Of a stretch of 64,000 nucleotides of DNA, positions 50,981 to 58,495 are shown piece after piece; position 1 is the stretch's first letter, and each line of letters begins with the position of its first letter. The translations under genes and the position numbers were made by a program. Under the pieces are notes generated by a model. That model was not told where the DNA came from. It ran no database searches and worked only from the letters and a program-made list of their open reading frames with translations. Source of the DNA: Streptomyces sp. CB09001 (GTDB lineage: Bacteria > Actinomycetota > Actinomycetes > Streptomycetales > Streptomycetaceae); the NCBI RefSeq assembly GCF_003369795.1, contig NZ_CP026730.1, positions 4,021,001 through 4,085,000 of the forward strand, given 5' to 3'.

Positions 50981-51520
50981 ATGACAACGACTGAGTGGAT
51001 CACCGACATCGCCCTGGTTCTCATCGTCTTCCGGCAGCTGCGAGAGGGCCGGCTCGACCGCGGGACCTTCCTGATCCCGCTGGGGATCGTGGCCGTCGTG
51101 GCGTACTCGTACCTGGATTCCGTTCCGACCGCGGGCAACGACCTCGTCCTGATCGCGGCCCTCACGGCCGTGGGCGCCGCGCTCGGCATCGCGGGTGGCG
51201 TCTACACCCGGATCCGGCCCCTCGACGGGCACCTCGTGATCAAGGCGGGCGCCGTGCCGGCGATCCTGTGGGTGCTGGGCATGGGCGCCCGCATGGGCTT
51301 CCAGGTCTGGGTCGAGCACGGCGGCGGCGCCGACGACGTCGCCCGGTTCAGCATCGACCACCACATCACGAGCGACCAGGCCTGGGTGGCGGCGTTCGTC
51401 CTGATGGCGGTCACCGAGGTGGTCACGCGGGTCGCCACGATCTACGTACGCAGCCGCACCCGGAACGTCACCGGGGCTCCCGCCGCCTCCGCCGCGCCCG
51501 TCCTCGACCGTACGGCCTGA
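50981..51520 (+). CDS. Membrane protein preceding a two-component system
   Basis: 179 residues from the ATG at 50981, after GAGG. About five hydrophobic segments are visible, including LIPLGIVAVVAYSYL, LIAALTAVGAALGIAGGVY, VPAILWVLGMGARMGFQVWV and WVAAFVLMAVTEVVTRVATI. No domain is recognised; it is similar in layout to DUF1453/CcdC-type membrane proteins. Its stop is 2 bp before the kinase start, so it may be a sensory partner of the kinase. Confidence 0.75.
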   Translation: MTTTEWITDIALVLIVFRQLREGRLDRGTFLIPLGIVAVVAYSYLDSVPTAGNDLVLIAALTAVGAALGIAGGVYTRIRPLDGHLVIKAGAVPAILWVLGMGARMGFQVWVEHGGGADDVARFSIDHHITSDQAWVAAFVLMAVTEVVTRVATIYVRSRTRNVTGAPAASAAPVLDRTA

Positions 51521-51522
51521 CC

Positions 51523-52740
51523 GTGCGCTATGTTCTGCCGGTGGCCGCCACCGAGAACCCTCCGCCCCCGGACCCGGGGGCGGACCCGCGTCCGGCTCCG
51601 GGTCCGGGGGCGGTCCCCGGTCAGGACCCGCGTGTGCAGTGGGGCCTGAGTCTCGCGGTCGTCGCCGTGGGAGCCCTGACGATCCGGCCCATGGGATTCA
51701 GCGGCCAGGGCCTGGCGGTCGCCGTCCTCTTCGTGGTCAACTCCGCGGCGCTGCTCGGCCGGGGCGTGCCCGAGCACCGGGTCCCCCCGCGGGTGGCGCT
51801 CACCTGGCTCACCCTCGGCATCGTCGCGGCGGCCGCCCTGCTCGGCGTCAGCGACAGCGGTACGGGCTACCTGTTCGCGTACTTCCTCGCCGGACACATC
51901 GGCTACCGCCTCGACACCGGGCGGGCCCTCACCCTCGCGGCGGCATGCTCCCTGCTCTGCGCCGCCGTCCTGTACTTCCACCTCGGCCCGGGAGACCCGG
52001 AGTTGCCCTGGGTGCTCGGCCTCACCACGGGCGTCCCGGTCGTGGTCGGCATCCTCAACCGCACCCAGCGCCAGGCCGTACGGTCGGCGCTCTCGGCCGC
52101 CGAGTCGGCGGAACGCGCCGCCCGCGCGGAGGCGAGGACCGCCGTCCTCACCGAGCGCGGCCGGATCGCGCGGGACGTGCACGACGTCCTCGCGCACTCC
52201 CTGGCCGGCATCAACATGCAGCTGGAACTGGCCGACGCCCTGCTCGAGACGGGTGACCTGGAGAAGGTCCGGGAGGCCAACGGCAAGGCGCACGCCCTGG
52301 TCAAGGAGAGCCTGAAGCAGGCGCAGTGGACCGTGCACGCGCTACGGGAGGACGCGCTGCCGCTGCTGGAGAGCCTGACCGCGATGGTCGAGTCGGCGGG
52401 CCACCGCGACGCCCTCACCGTCGCCGGCACGGTCCGCGAGGTGCCGGCCCAGGTGACCCAGAACCTGCTGAGGATCGCCCAGGAGGCGTTGACCAACGCG
52501 GCCCGGCACGCACCCGGCGGAAAGGTCGGGGTGGACCTGACGTTCACCGCGGCGTCGATCACACTGAGGATCCGCAACCGGCCCGCCACCCGCGCGGTGA
52601 CGCCGGGCATCGGCAGCGGAATGGGGTTGATCGGCATGCGCGAACGCGTCGCCCTGCTGGGCGGGAGCGTCACCGCGGGGCCGGTCACCGAGGGACCGGA
52701 CCAGGGCGGCTGGCAGGTGGAAGCGGTGATACCGGGATGA
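51523..52740 (+). CDS. NarL-type sensor histidine kinase
   Basis: 405 residues from the GTG at 51523. A Pro-rich N-terminus precedes about five transmembrane segments (residues 40-175), a HisKA_3 box with ERGRIARDVHDVLAHSLAG (phosphorylated His220), and a HATPase with N-box RIAQEALTNAARHA and the G-box GSGMGLIGMRERVALLGG. The signal is unknown. The stop overlaps the response-regulator start as ATGA. Confidence 0.93.
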   Translation: MRYVLPVAATENPPPPDPGADPRPAPGPGAVPGQDPRVQWGLSLAVVAVGALTIRPMGFSGQGLAVAVLFVVNSAALLGRGVPEHRVPPRVALTWLTLGIVAAAALLGVSDSGTGYLFAYFLAGHIGYRLDTGRALTLAAACSLLCAAVLYFHLGPGDPELPWVLGLTTGVPVVVGILNRTQRQAVRSALSAAESAERAARAEARTAVLTERGRIARDVHDVLAHSLAGINMQLELADALLETGDLEKVREANGKAHALVKESLKQAQWTVHALREDALPLLESLTAMVESAGHRDALTVAGTVREVPAQVTQNLLRIAQEALTNAARHAPGGKVGVDLTFTAASITLRIRNRPATRAVTPGIGSGMGLIGMRERVALLGGSVTAGPVTEGPDQGGWQVEAVIPG

Positions 52741-53417
52741 GTGAACAAACCGACGGTCAGGCGCGGTTGAGGGTGATCGTCGCCGACGACCAGGCCGCGG
52801 TGCGCGAGCCGCTCGCGGCGGTGCTCGGCCTGGCCGAGGACATCGAGGTCGTGGCGGCGGCCGCGGACGGCACCGAGGTACTGGCGGCGGTGACCGCCGG
52901 TCCCGTCGACGTGGTGCTGATGGACCTGCGCATGCCGGTGCTGGACGGCATCGAGACGACCCGCCGCCTGACCGAGGAGCACCCGGAGGTGGCGGTGGTC
53001 GTCCTGACCACCTTCGCCGACGACGAGTCGATCCTGGGCGCGCTAGGCGCGGGGGCCCGCGGCTACCTGACCAAGAACGCGGGACGCCAGGACATCACCC
53101 GCGCGATCCGGGCCGCGGGCGCGGGCCAGTCCGTACTCGACGGCGAGGTCCAGGCCCGCCTGCTCGCCACGGCCAGGGCGCAGGCACCCGCCCCCGACCA
53201 GGCGGCGGCCCGGCATCCCCTGCCGGACGACCTCACCCCCCGCGAACGCGAGGTCCTCGCCCTCATCGGCCAGGGCCTGTCCAACCGGGGCATCGCGGAG
53301 AAACTCTTCATCAGCGAGGCCACGGTCAAGACCCACATCAACAACCTGTTCGCCAAGGCCCACATCCGCGACCGCGCCGACGCGGTCCGCCGGGCCATCG
53401 GGGCGGGGCTGGCTTGA
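52737..53417 (+). CDS. NarL/FixJ-family response regulator
   Basis: 226 residues. The receiver domain has acidic VADD (Asp17, Asp18), phosphorylation site MDLRMP (Asp63) and Lys in YLTKNA. The LuxR-type HTH contains LTPREREVLALIGQGLSNRG and ATVKTHINNLFAKAHIRDRA. It is the cognate partner of the kinase at 51523. The target genes are unknown. Confidence 0.95.
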   Translation: MSEQTDGQARLRVIVADDQAAVREPLAAVLGLAEDIEVVAAAADGTEVLAAVTAGPVDVVLMDLRMPVLDGIETTRRLTEEHPEVAVVVLTTFADDESILGALGAGARGYLTKNAGRQDITRAIRAAGAGQSVLDGEVQARLLATARAQAPAPDQAAARHPLPDDLTPREREVLALIGQGLSNRGIAEKLFISEATVKTHINNLFAKAHIRDRADAVRRAIGAGLA

Positions 53418-53476
53418 GGAACAACCGACTTGCCGCTGTCGAGGCTCTTGTCAGACCGGTGTGAAAGGCTCCGCCG

Positions 53477-53857
53477 ATGGAATCGTCAGAGGTCATCGAG
53501 ACACTGTGGGACCGGATCCAGGCCCGCGACTGGGCAGGTGTCGCCGGGCTGATCGCCGCCGAGGATGCCGTTGTCGAGTGGCCGATCAGCCTCGAACGCA
53601 TCGTCGGCCGGGAGAACTTCGTCGCGGTGAACCGTGAATACCCGGAAGGCTGGTCGATTCGGGTGCTCAAGGTGGTGGCCGAGGGCGACGAGGTCGTCTC
53701 CGAGGTGGAGGTGCCGCACGACACTCTCGGCGTCTTCCGCGCGGCGTCGTTCTGGACCGTGCGCGACGGGCAGGTCGTCCGTGGGACGGAGTACTGGACG
53801 AGCATGGGGGCCGACCCGCGACCCGATTGGCGAGCCGCCCTCGTCGAACCGATGTAG
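53477..53857 (+). CDS. SnoaL-like (NTF2-fold) protein
   Basis: 126 residues. It starts ESSEVIETLWDRIQARDWAG and contains EWPISLERIVGRENFVAVNR and FWTVRDGQVVRGTEYW, the NTF2-like cone used by SnoaL cyclases and many stress proteins. It is cytoplasmic. No catalytic set is clear. It stands alone between the two-component operon and the convergent gene at 53880. Confidence 0.8.
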   Translation: MESSEVIETLWDRIQARDWAGVAGLIAAEDAVVEWPISLERIVGRENFVAVNREYPEGWSIRVLKVVAEGDEVVSEVEVPHDTLGVFRAASFWTVRDGQVVRGTEYWTSMGADPRPDWRAALVEPM

Positions 53858-53879
53858 CGGCGGCGGGCAGCCGCCCCGT

Positions 53880-54356
53880 TCACAGCATGGGGCAGGGAGG
53901 AGCGGGAGATGCGTCCTCCGAGGAGCAGGCCACCAGGGCGAGGGACAGAAACGTCGGGCGTTCGAGGTAATGGCCCAGCGACACGTCTCCGCCCCACCGC
54001 AGCCGTGCCTCCGCCGAGGTGATGAGGGCGGACAGACGGCAGGCGTCACGCTGGGTGTCGGACAGGAAGCGGGGCGCGTACTCGGTCAGACGTTCACCGA
54101 GCCATGCTGCGGCGTCCCGCGCGTCGGACCAGGTGCCGCGCACCTGTACGGGCGGCTTGCGCAGCCAGTGCCGCGTTTCCAGCGGGGGCAGGTCGCAGGA
54201 CGGGAACTCGGCGGCCACCTCGCGATACCGCTGGGCCAGCTCCGGCCGGCCCCCGGCGGGCGGCGGCTCGCTGTGCGGAGGGCGCCGCAGGGCCTCCTGG
54301 TCGAAGCGGGACTTGGGGCCGACCCAGAGGTAGCCGTGGTGATGCAGGTGATGCAC
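53880..54356 (-). CDS. Hypothetical protein with His-rich start
   Basis: 158 residues from a GTG at 54356, with GAAGGA eight bases upstream. It begins MHHLHHHGYLWVGPKSRFDQ. The middle (ELAQRYREVAAEFPSCDLPP, later TWSDARDAAAWLGERLTEYA) is helical with DVSLGHYLERPTFLSLALVACSS towards the end. No family is recognised. It lies downstream of the DUF397 gene at 54438 across a strong hairpin, so its expression may depend on read-through. Confidence 0.6.
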   Translation of the reverse strand: MHHLHHHGYLWVGPKSRFDQEALRRPPHSEPPPAGGRPELAQRYREVAAEFPSCDLPPLETRHWLRKPPVQVRGTWSDARDAAAWLGERLTEYAPRFLSDTQRDACRLSALITSAEARLRWGGDVSLGHYLERPTFLSLALVACSSEDASPAPPCPML

Positions 54357-54380
54357 CGGCGGTCCTTCGGTTCTTCTGAC

Positions 54381-54413
54381 TCCTCCTCCCGGCCGAGGTG
54401 GCCGGGAGGAGGA
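54381..54413. terminator. Hairpin between the DUF397 gene and the His-rich gene
   Basis: TCCTCCTCCCGGCC (54381-54394) pairs perfectly with GGCCGGGAGGAGGA (54400-54413), a 14-bp stem with a 5-nt loop. It lies 24 bp downstream of the stop of the minus-strand DUF397 gene and upstream of the next gene, acting as terminator or attenuator. Confidence 0.7.
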
Positions 54414-54437
54414 GGTCGGAGAAGTGCGGGGCGGTGG

Positions 54438-54671
54438 TCAGAGGGCCAGACCGAAGCGGGTCGGGTCGATCCCGGCCACGCTCAGTTCCTCGGTCGTGAA
54501 CCGCAGCGGCTCGGCGTCCGGCCGCTTGCTGTCACCGAGGGCCCAGGCGTCGCTGCCGATGCGGGCGAGCGTCACGCAGGACTCGCCGTCGGGGTGGGTG
54601 TTGCCGCCGCACGCCGTCGCGAACGAGGCGTCGGAGAGGTCGAGTCGGTACAGATCGTTTCGGTGCGGCAT
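54438..54671 (-). CDS. DUF397-like small protein (AbaA/WhiJ-partner type)
   Basis: 77 residues from the ATG at 54671, with GGAAGGG upstream. DGESCVTLARIGSDAWALGD, SKRPDAEPLRFTTEELSVAG and the end fit the DUF397 pattern (C-V-x-L-A...D-S-K...L-x-F-T). DUF397 proteins partner XRE/DUF5753 regulators in Streptomyces. It is divergent from the DUF6879 gene and sits in the same cluster as two such regulators. Confidence 0.75.
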   Translation of the reverse strand: MPHRNDLYRLDLSDASFATACGGNTHPDGESCVTLARIGSDAWALGDSKRPDAEPLRFTTEELSVAGIDPTRFGLAL

Positions 54672-54771
54672 TGCTGTTGTCCCTTCCTGGTCGTGTGGCT
54701 TGGGGATGACCGTAGGGAGGGGCAGAGGAGCAATGAGGCGAATATTCTTCGTTATTCTCGCACCGTCACTC

Positions 54772-54789
54772 TGAATGCATGGACATTCA
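54772..54789. promoter_or_regulatory. Inverted repeat in the first divergent WhiJ-like promoter region
   Basis: TGAATG-CATGGA-CATTCA, within a slightly wider CTCTGA...TCAGAG pair, lies between the divergent DUF397 (54671) and DUF6879 (54851) genes. The same half-site TGAAT/ATTCA occurs at 57195-57210 near the second regulator. I infer a binding site of the XRE regulators. Confidence 0.6.
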
Positions 54790-54850
54790 CTCAGAGGTAC
54801 GACCATGCTGAGTGCGCAACATCGTTTAGACCCGAGGGGGTTGGTGCGTA

Positions 54851-55615
54851 ATGGCGCGCAGGTTGCGGTTCAACGGGACGGGGAGCAATGGTGGCGGATG
54901 CCCGTCCGTGCACGAGGACGTGGACAGCGGAGAGGTGATCGTGCACGGACCTCCGCTCGGGCAGGAGGATGTTGCCCAGCTGCAGCACCTTTCGGAAAGC
55001 GAGGTCGCCGTGGTCGTGCCGCGCGACCTGTTGGTGGACTGGACCCCGAAGGAGCGGACTCGGCAGGCAAGGACGATCGATCTCGCCGAGTTCAGTGGCC
55101 TGTTCGGCAAGTTCGAACACACCGCGTGGCGCCTGGAGACGCGGCGGCGGTACGCGAGCGACGAGGACGGCGATTCCTGGCAGCAGTTCATGAAGGCCGG
55201 ACGAGTCGAGGAGGACTGGTCCAGGGATGATTCGGTCAGTGCCTTCCGCAAGACGATTAAGACCCAGACGGCACTCGGAAAGCGCATCGAGCGGGTGCGG
55301 TTGGTGGATACGCCGCCCACTCCTGGTCAGCGCTACCTGTTGGAGCATGCCCGGTGGAACATCGAGTCGGGCGAGGACATCCGCAACATGCGGCGTGCCG
55401 ACGCGGACCGGCTCCGGCTCCCCGCCGAGGACTTCTGGCTCTTCGACAGCCGCCTTGTCGCGCTCCTGCGCTTCGATGACGACGACCAGCTCACACATGT
55501 GGACCTGATCACCGAGCCCGCAGAGGTCGTGCGCTGCTGCATGCTGCGGGACACTGCTTGGCACCACGCCGTACCGTGGACGCGATTCATGGCGGAGATG
55601 CGCAGCGAGATGTAG
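54851..55615 (+). CDS. DUF6879 protein with DUF397-like N-terminus
   Basis: 254 residues from the ATG at 54851. The N-terminal 40 residues (RLRFNGTGSNGGGCPSVHED, SGEVIVHGPPL) resemble DUF397. The remainder (LAEFSGLFGKFEHTAWRLET, RRRYASDEDGDSWQQFMKAG, WLFDSRLVALLRFDDDDQL) matches the actinobacterial DUF6879 family found next to XRE/DUF5753 regulators. It is probably cytoplasmic. The function is unknown; it may be the effector or sensor of the pair. The next gene follows after 18 bp. Confidence 0.82.
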   Translation: MARRLRFNGTGSNGGGCPSVHEDVDSGEVIVHGPPLGQEDVAQLQHLSESEVAVVVPRDLLVDWTPKERTRQARTIDLAEFSGLFGKFEHTAWRLETRRRYASDEDGDSWQQFMKAGRVEEDWSRDDSVSAFRKTIKTQTALGKRIERVRLVDTPPTPGQRYLLEHARWNIESGEDIRNMRRADADRLRLPAEDFWLFDSRLVALLRFDDDDQLTHVDLITEPAEVVRCCMLRDTAWHHAVPWTRFMAEMRSEM

Positions 55616-55633
55616 GGGCAAGAGCGGACACCG

Positions 55634-56482
55634 GTGAGCACGGACTATCAGAGAGCGCGTGAGGAACTGGGCCGAAGGCTGCGGGAACTGCGCGCCGAGA
55701 GCCCCGATGGCCGGCTCACCGGTACGGCACTGGCCTTGCGTCTCGGGTGGCCCCAGTCGAAGGTCAGCAAACTGGAAAGCGGCAGGCAGACCCCTACGAG
55801 GGACGACCTCAGGGCCTGGGCCGAGGCGGTGGGGCAGCCTGCCGCTTTCGATGAGCTACAGGCTCGTCTGAAGGGCTTCGAGAGTCACATCCGATCCTGG
55901 CAGCGACTGCTCGCGGCAGGTCACGCTCCTGTACAGGAGACATGGAATGCCGTCGTCGGTGAGGCGCGAACACTGCATGTGTGGGACGGCCATGTCGTCA
56001 ACGGTCTGCTGCAGACGGCCGACTACGCCAGAAGCCTGTTCACGTCGCACGCAGAGCTCCGCCGCTCACCGCAGGACACGGAGAACGCGGTGCGCGCCCG
56101 TATGAAGCGGCAGGAGTGGCTGTACCGGCCAGGCAGGCGGTTGAACCTGCTGATGTGGGAAGCCGCACTTCAGTCTCGCGTGTGTGCGCCGGACGTCCTG
56201 GCCGCTCAACTGGACCGGCTGCTCGGCGTGGTGGGCATGGACACCGTTCACCTGGGGATCGTTGCCTTGGACAGCCCGTTGCGCGTCCCGGCCGGGAACG
56301 GGTTCTGGTTAATGGACGACCGGCTGGTCACGGTCGAGGACTGGCACGCCGAACTCTGGCTCGACGATGCTGAAACGATCGCTCTGTACCGCCGGGCCTG
56401 GGACGCCCTTGCGGAGTCAGCCGTCTACGGCGTGGAGGCGCAACAGGTGATCGCCCGCGTGCGACGCGGTATCAAGGCCTGA
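55634..56482 (+). CDS. XRE/DUF5753 regulator (WhiJ-like) with a TTA codon
   Basis: 282 residues from a GTG at 55634. The HTH (LTGTALALRLGWPQSKVSKL, ESGRQTP) is followed by the DUF5753 sensor domain (HVVNGLLQTADYARSLFTSH, RMKRQEWLYRPGRRLNLLMW). The leucine at residue 226 is encoded by TTA (56309-56311), a rare codon in Streptomyces that makes translation depend on the bldA tRNA and so on developmental stage. It is in an operon with the DUF6879 gene. Confidence 0.9.
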   Translation: MSTDYQRAREELGRRLRELRAESPDGRLTGTALALRLGWPQSKVSKLESGRQTPTRDDLRAWAEAVGQPAAFDELQARLKGFESHIRSWQRLLAAGHAPVQETWNAVVGEARTLHVWDGHVVNGLLQTADYARSLFTSHAELRRSPQDTENAVRARMKRQEWLYRPGRRLNLLMWEAALQSRVCAPDVLAAQLDRLLGVVGMDTVHLGIVALDSPLRVPAGNGFWLMDDRLVTVEDWHAELWLDDAETIALYRRAWDALAESAVYGVEAQQVIARVRRGIKA

Positions 56483-56753
56483 GGACATACGGCCGCACCA
56501 TGTCGTCCTCGGTCTGCCATGGCGGTGGCTGCGGATGGTCCGGCATTGGCCAGCAAAGTTCGTTGGCCGGACACGGCAAGTAACGTCCCTCCCTGCGGCA
56601 GCGTTTGTGCCAGCGGCGCCAGCGGGCGTCGTACGGGCTGAGGAGTGGCCACACGTACGGGTCCGGTTCCCGCACGTGGTGGGCGAGAGGCACCGCTGTC
56701 GTCCTGTCGGCGCGCCGCCGTACGAGCGCGTCATGGAGCCGCCGGAGCCACAT
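56472..56753 (-). CDS. Hypothetical protein, 93 residues
   Basis: From the ATG at 56753, directly after GGAGGTGCG. MWLRRLHDALVRRRADRTTA begins a basic protein with a Cys-rich, Trp-rich end (RCRREGRYLPCPANELCWPM). No family is recognised. It overlaps the 3' end of the RsbW-like gene by 23 bp and so is translated with it. Its 3' end overlaps the convergent XRE gene by 11 bp. Confidence 0.6.
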   Translation of the reverse strand: MWLRRLHDALVRRRADRTTAVPLAHHVREPDPYVWPLLSPYDARWRRWHKRCRREGRYLPCPANELCWPMPDHPQPPPWQTEDDMVRPYVLRP

Positions 56754-57150
56754 CGCACCTCCCCGCGAGCGTGAACCGCGCCCAGACGCACTTCGTGTAC
56801 GGGCCTTGGCGGCAGCCCCAGTCGTCCGACAGCGCCGACACGAGAGCCAGCCCGCGCCCGCCCTCCTCGTCGGGTCCGGAGTCGTGAGGCCGGGGAAGCC
56901 GGTCCCGGTCCGGGTCGGAGACCTCCAGGACCAGTTCCGGACCGTCCAGGGTGAGGGTGACGCCGACCTGCGCGTACGAGGTGCGGCAGTGCAGTACGGC
57001 GTTGGTGACGAGTTCGCTGGCCAGCAGGACGACGGCATCGGTGAGTTCGTCGGCGACGCCCCAGCCGGCGAGGGCCTTGCGTAAACGCTGCCGAGCTGTC
57101 GGCACGTGTCGCCTGTGCTTCGGGACGAGGAAGCTCTCGGTTGCGGGCAT
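56731..57150 (-). CDS. RsbW-like ATP-binding protein (anti-sigma kinase fold)
   Basis: 139 residues from the ATG at 57150. HATPase_c_2 signatures: DAVVLLASELVTNAVLHCRT (N-box), LEVSDPDRDRLPRPHD (G1) and EEGGRGLALVSALSDDWGCR (G2). This family occurs as anti-sigma kinases and as the third member of WhiJ/AbaA-type clusters. It is divergent from the XRE gene at 57287 and shares its upstream palindromes. Confidence 0.88.
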   Translation of the reverse strand: MPATESFLVPKHRRHVPTARQRLRKALAGWGVADELTDAVVLLASELVTNAVLHCRTSYAQVGVTLTLDGPELVLEVSDPDRDRLPRPHDSGPDEEGGRGLALVSALSDDWGCRQGPYTKCVWARFTLAGRCDVAPAAP

Positions 57151-57194
57151 GGGCTGAAGCTAGGGCGGCAAATGGCAAGCCCACAACCCACTCA

Positions 57195-57210
57195 ACTGAA
57201 TACATTCAGT
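57195..57210. promoter_or_regulatory. Inverted repeat in the second divergent WhiJ-like promoter region
   Basis: ACTGAAT-AC-ATTCAGT has perfect 7-bp arms and the TGAAT/ATTCA half-site also seen at 54772-54789. It lies between the divergent RsbW-like and XRE genes, in an AT-rich patch suited to promoters. Confidence 0.7.
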
Positions 57211-57214
57211 CGTC

Positions 57215-57228
57215 CACTCGATCGAGTG
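57215..57228. promoter_or_regulatory. Perfect 14-bp palindrome next to the XRE-type operator
   Basis: CACTCGATCGAGTG is a perfect palindrome five bases after the repeat at 57195-57210. Likely a second operator or part of a composite site. Its protein is not known. Confidence 0.6.
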
Positions 57229-57286
57229 AAGCGCGCTCGATGCCGACGGCCGGTATGTCATCGTTGCGTGAGGAGAGGGGAGGGCC

Positions 57287-58156
57287 ATGCCCGCAGGAGG
57301 ACGGCCGACCGTACGCAGCAGGCGACTTGGCACCGCGCTCAGGCAGTTCCGGCACGCCGCGAAACTCGATCAGCCGCAGGCGGCCGAGATCATCGCAGCG
57401 AGTCAGGCCAGAGTCAGCCGTCTTGAGAGCGGGCATGTGACCGCTCGTGTCATTGAGGTGCGGCTGCTGCTGGACGCTTACGGGGTCCACGAGCCTGAGG
57501 TCCGCACCAAGCTGGAGGAGTTGGCCAAACACTCCAAGAATCGAGGGTGGTGGCTCGAGCACGCTGCGCACCTGCGGCCCGACTATGTCGATCACATCGC
57601 CTTGGAGGATGACGCAACCTACATCCGGGAGTGGCAGCCCGTGATGGTGCCGGGCCTGCTCCAAACTCCGGCCTATGCCGAGGCTGTCATCGCCGGCGGG
57701 CCCCACTACATCGATCCGGAACGAGTCGCCCAGTTGGTGACAGTGCGTGTGGGCAGGCAGGCTAAGATCGAAGAGGGCGGGACCTCGTACACGGCGATCC
57801 TCTGGGAAGCGGCCATTGCGCACCCGCTGGTGGGCGTCGACATCCACCGGGATCAGTTGTCCGCGGTCCTGGAAGTCGGCAAACGGAAGAACGTCACTGT
57901 CCAGGTACTGCCGTTCAGTGCCGGAGCGTTGGCCGGTCTCGCCTCCGCCTTCTCATCGTTCAGCTTCGACGAGGAGCCGACCGCCGAGGCCGTCACCTTG
58001 GACAACCTGCGGGGGACCTCGGTCCTCGAAAGCCCTGAAGACCTCGCCGCTTACGCCAATGCGTTCGACCTACTACGATCGTCGGCACTGGCACCGGACG
58101 CGAGTGCGCAGCTCATCCGGGGCATACTGCGGAGCCTGAAGGAAGACGGATCGTGA
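57287..58156 (+). CDS. XRE/DUF5753 regulator (WhiJ-like)
   Basis: 289 residues from the ATG at 57287, with GGGAGGG upstream. The HTH contains LDQPQAAEIIAASQARVSRL, ESG; the DUF5753 domain has REWQPVMVPGLLQTPAYAEA and VLPFSAGALAGLASAFSSFS. These regulators pair with DUF397 proteins to control sporulation and antibiotic genes in Streptomyces. The stop overlaps the DUF397 start by GTGA (58153-58156). Confidence 0.92.
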   Translation: MPAGGRPTVRSRRLGTALRQFRHAAKLDQPQAAEIIAASQARVSRLESGHVTARVIEVRLLLDAYGVHEPEVRTKLEELAKHSKNRGWWLEHAAHLRPDYVDHIALEDDATYIREWQPVMVPGLLQTPAYAEAVIAGGPHYIDPERVAQLVTVRVGRQAKIEEGGTSYTAILWEAAIAHPLVGVDIHRDQLSAVLEVGKRKNVTVQVLPFSAGALAGLASAFSSFSFDEEPTAEAVTLDNLRGTSVLESPEDLAAYANAFDLLRSSALAPDASAQLIRGILRSLKEDGS

Positions 58157-58335
58157 CTGAAGTCGTAAGCCCTTTCCGCAAGTCCTCGTACTCGGGGCAG
58201 GAGAACAATTGCGTCGAGGTCGCCAACACAGCCCCCGGGGATGGTCGCGCCGTCCGCGACAGCAAGCAGCAGGACGGCCCCTTGCTCACCGTCTCCCGCG
58301 ATGGCTGGCAGGCCTTCCTGCGCCAGTTCGCGTAG
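58153..58335 (+). CDS. DUF397 protein, translationally coupled to the XRE gene
   Basis: 60 residues from a GTG overlapping the XRE stop. FRKSSYSGQENNCVEVANTA, AVRDSKQQDGPLLTVSRDGW and QAFLRQFA are the complete DUF397 pattern. It is the small acidic partner of the XRE/DUF5753 protein. A strong terminator follows it. Confidence 0.92.
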   Translation: MTEVVSPFRKSSYSGQENNCVEVANTAPGDGRAVRDSKQQDGPLLTVSRDGWQAFLRQFA

Positions 58336-58347
58336 GCATCGCACGCG

Positions 58348-58386
58348 CGAAGGGCGCCCGGCGGGGGATCCGCCGGGCGCCCTTCG
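58348..58386. terminator. Strong hairpin terminator after the XRE-DUF397 pair
   Basis: CGAAGGGCGCCCGGCGG and CCGCCGGGCGCCCTTCG form a perfect 17-bp stem with a 5-nt loop, 12 bp after the DUF397 stop. Much of the sequence recurs at 59436-59464. Confidence 0.85.
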
Positions 58387-58495
58387 TCTTGCGTGCCGAC
58401 CGGAGTTGTCATAGTCCCCTGGCATGTTCACTCGTACGACTGAGCCCGACCCGAATCCCCACGCTTAATGTGCCCATGCGATTACGTTCCGTCGC

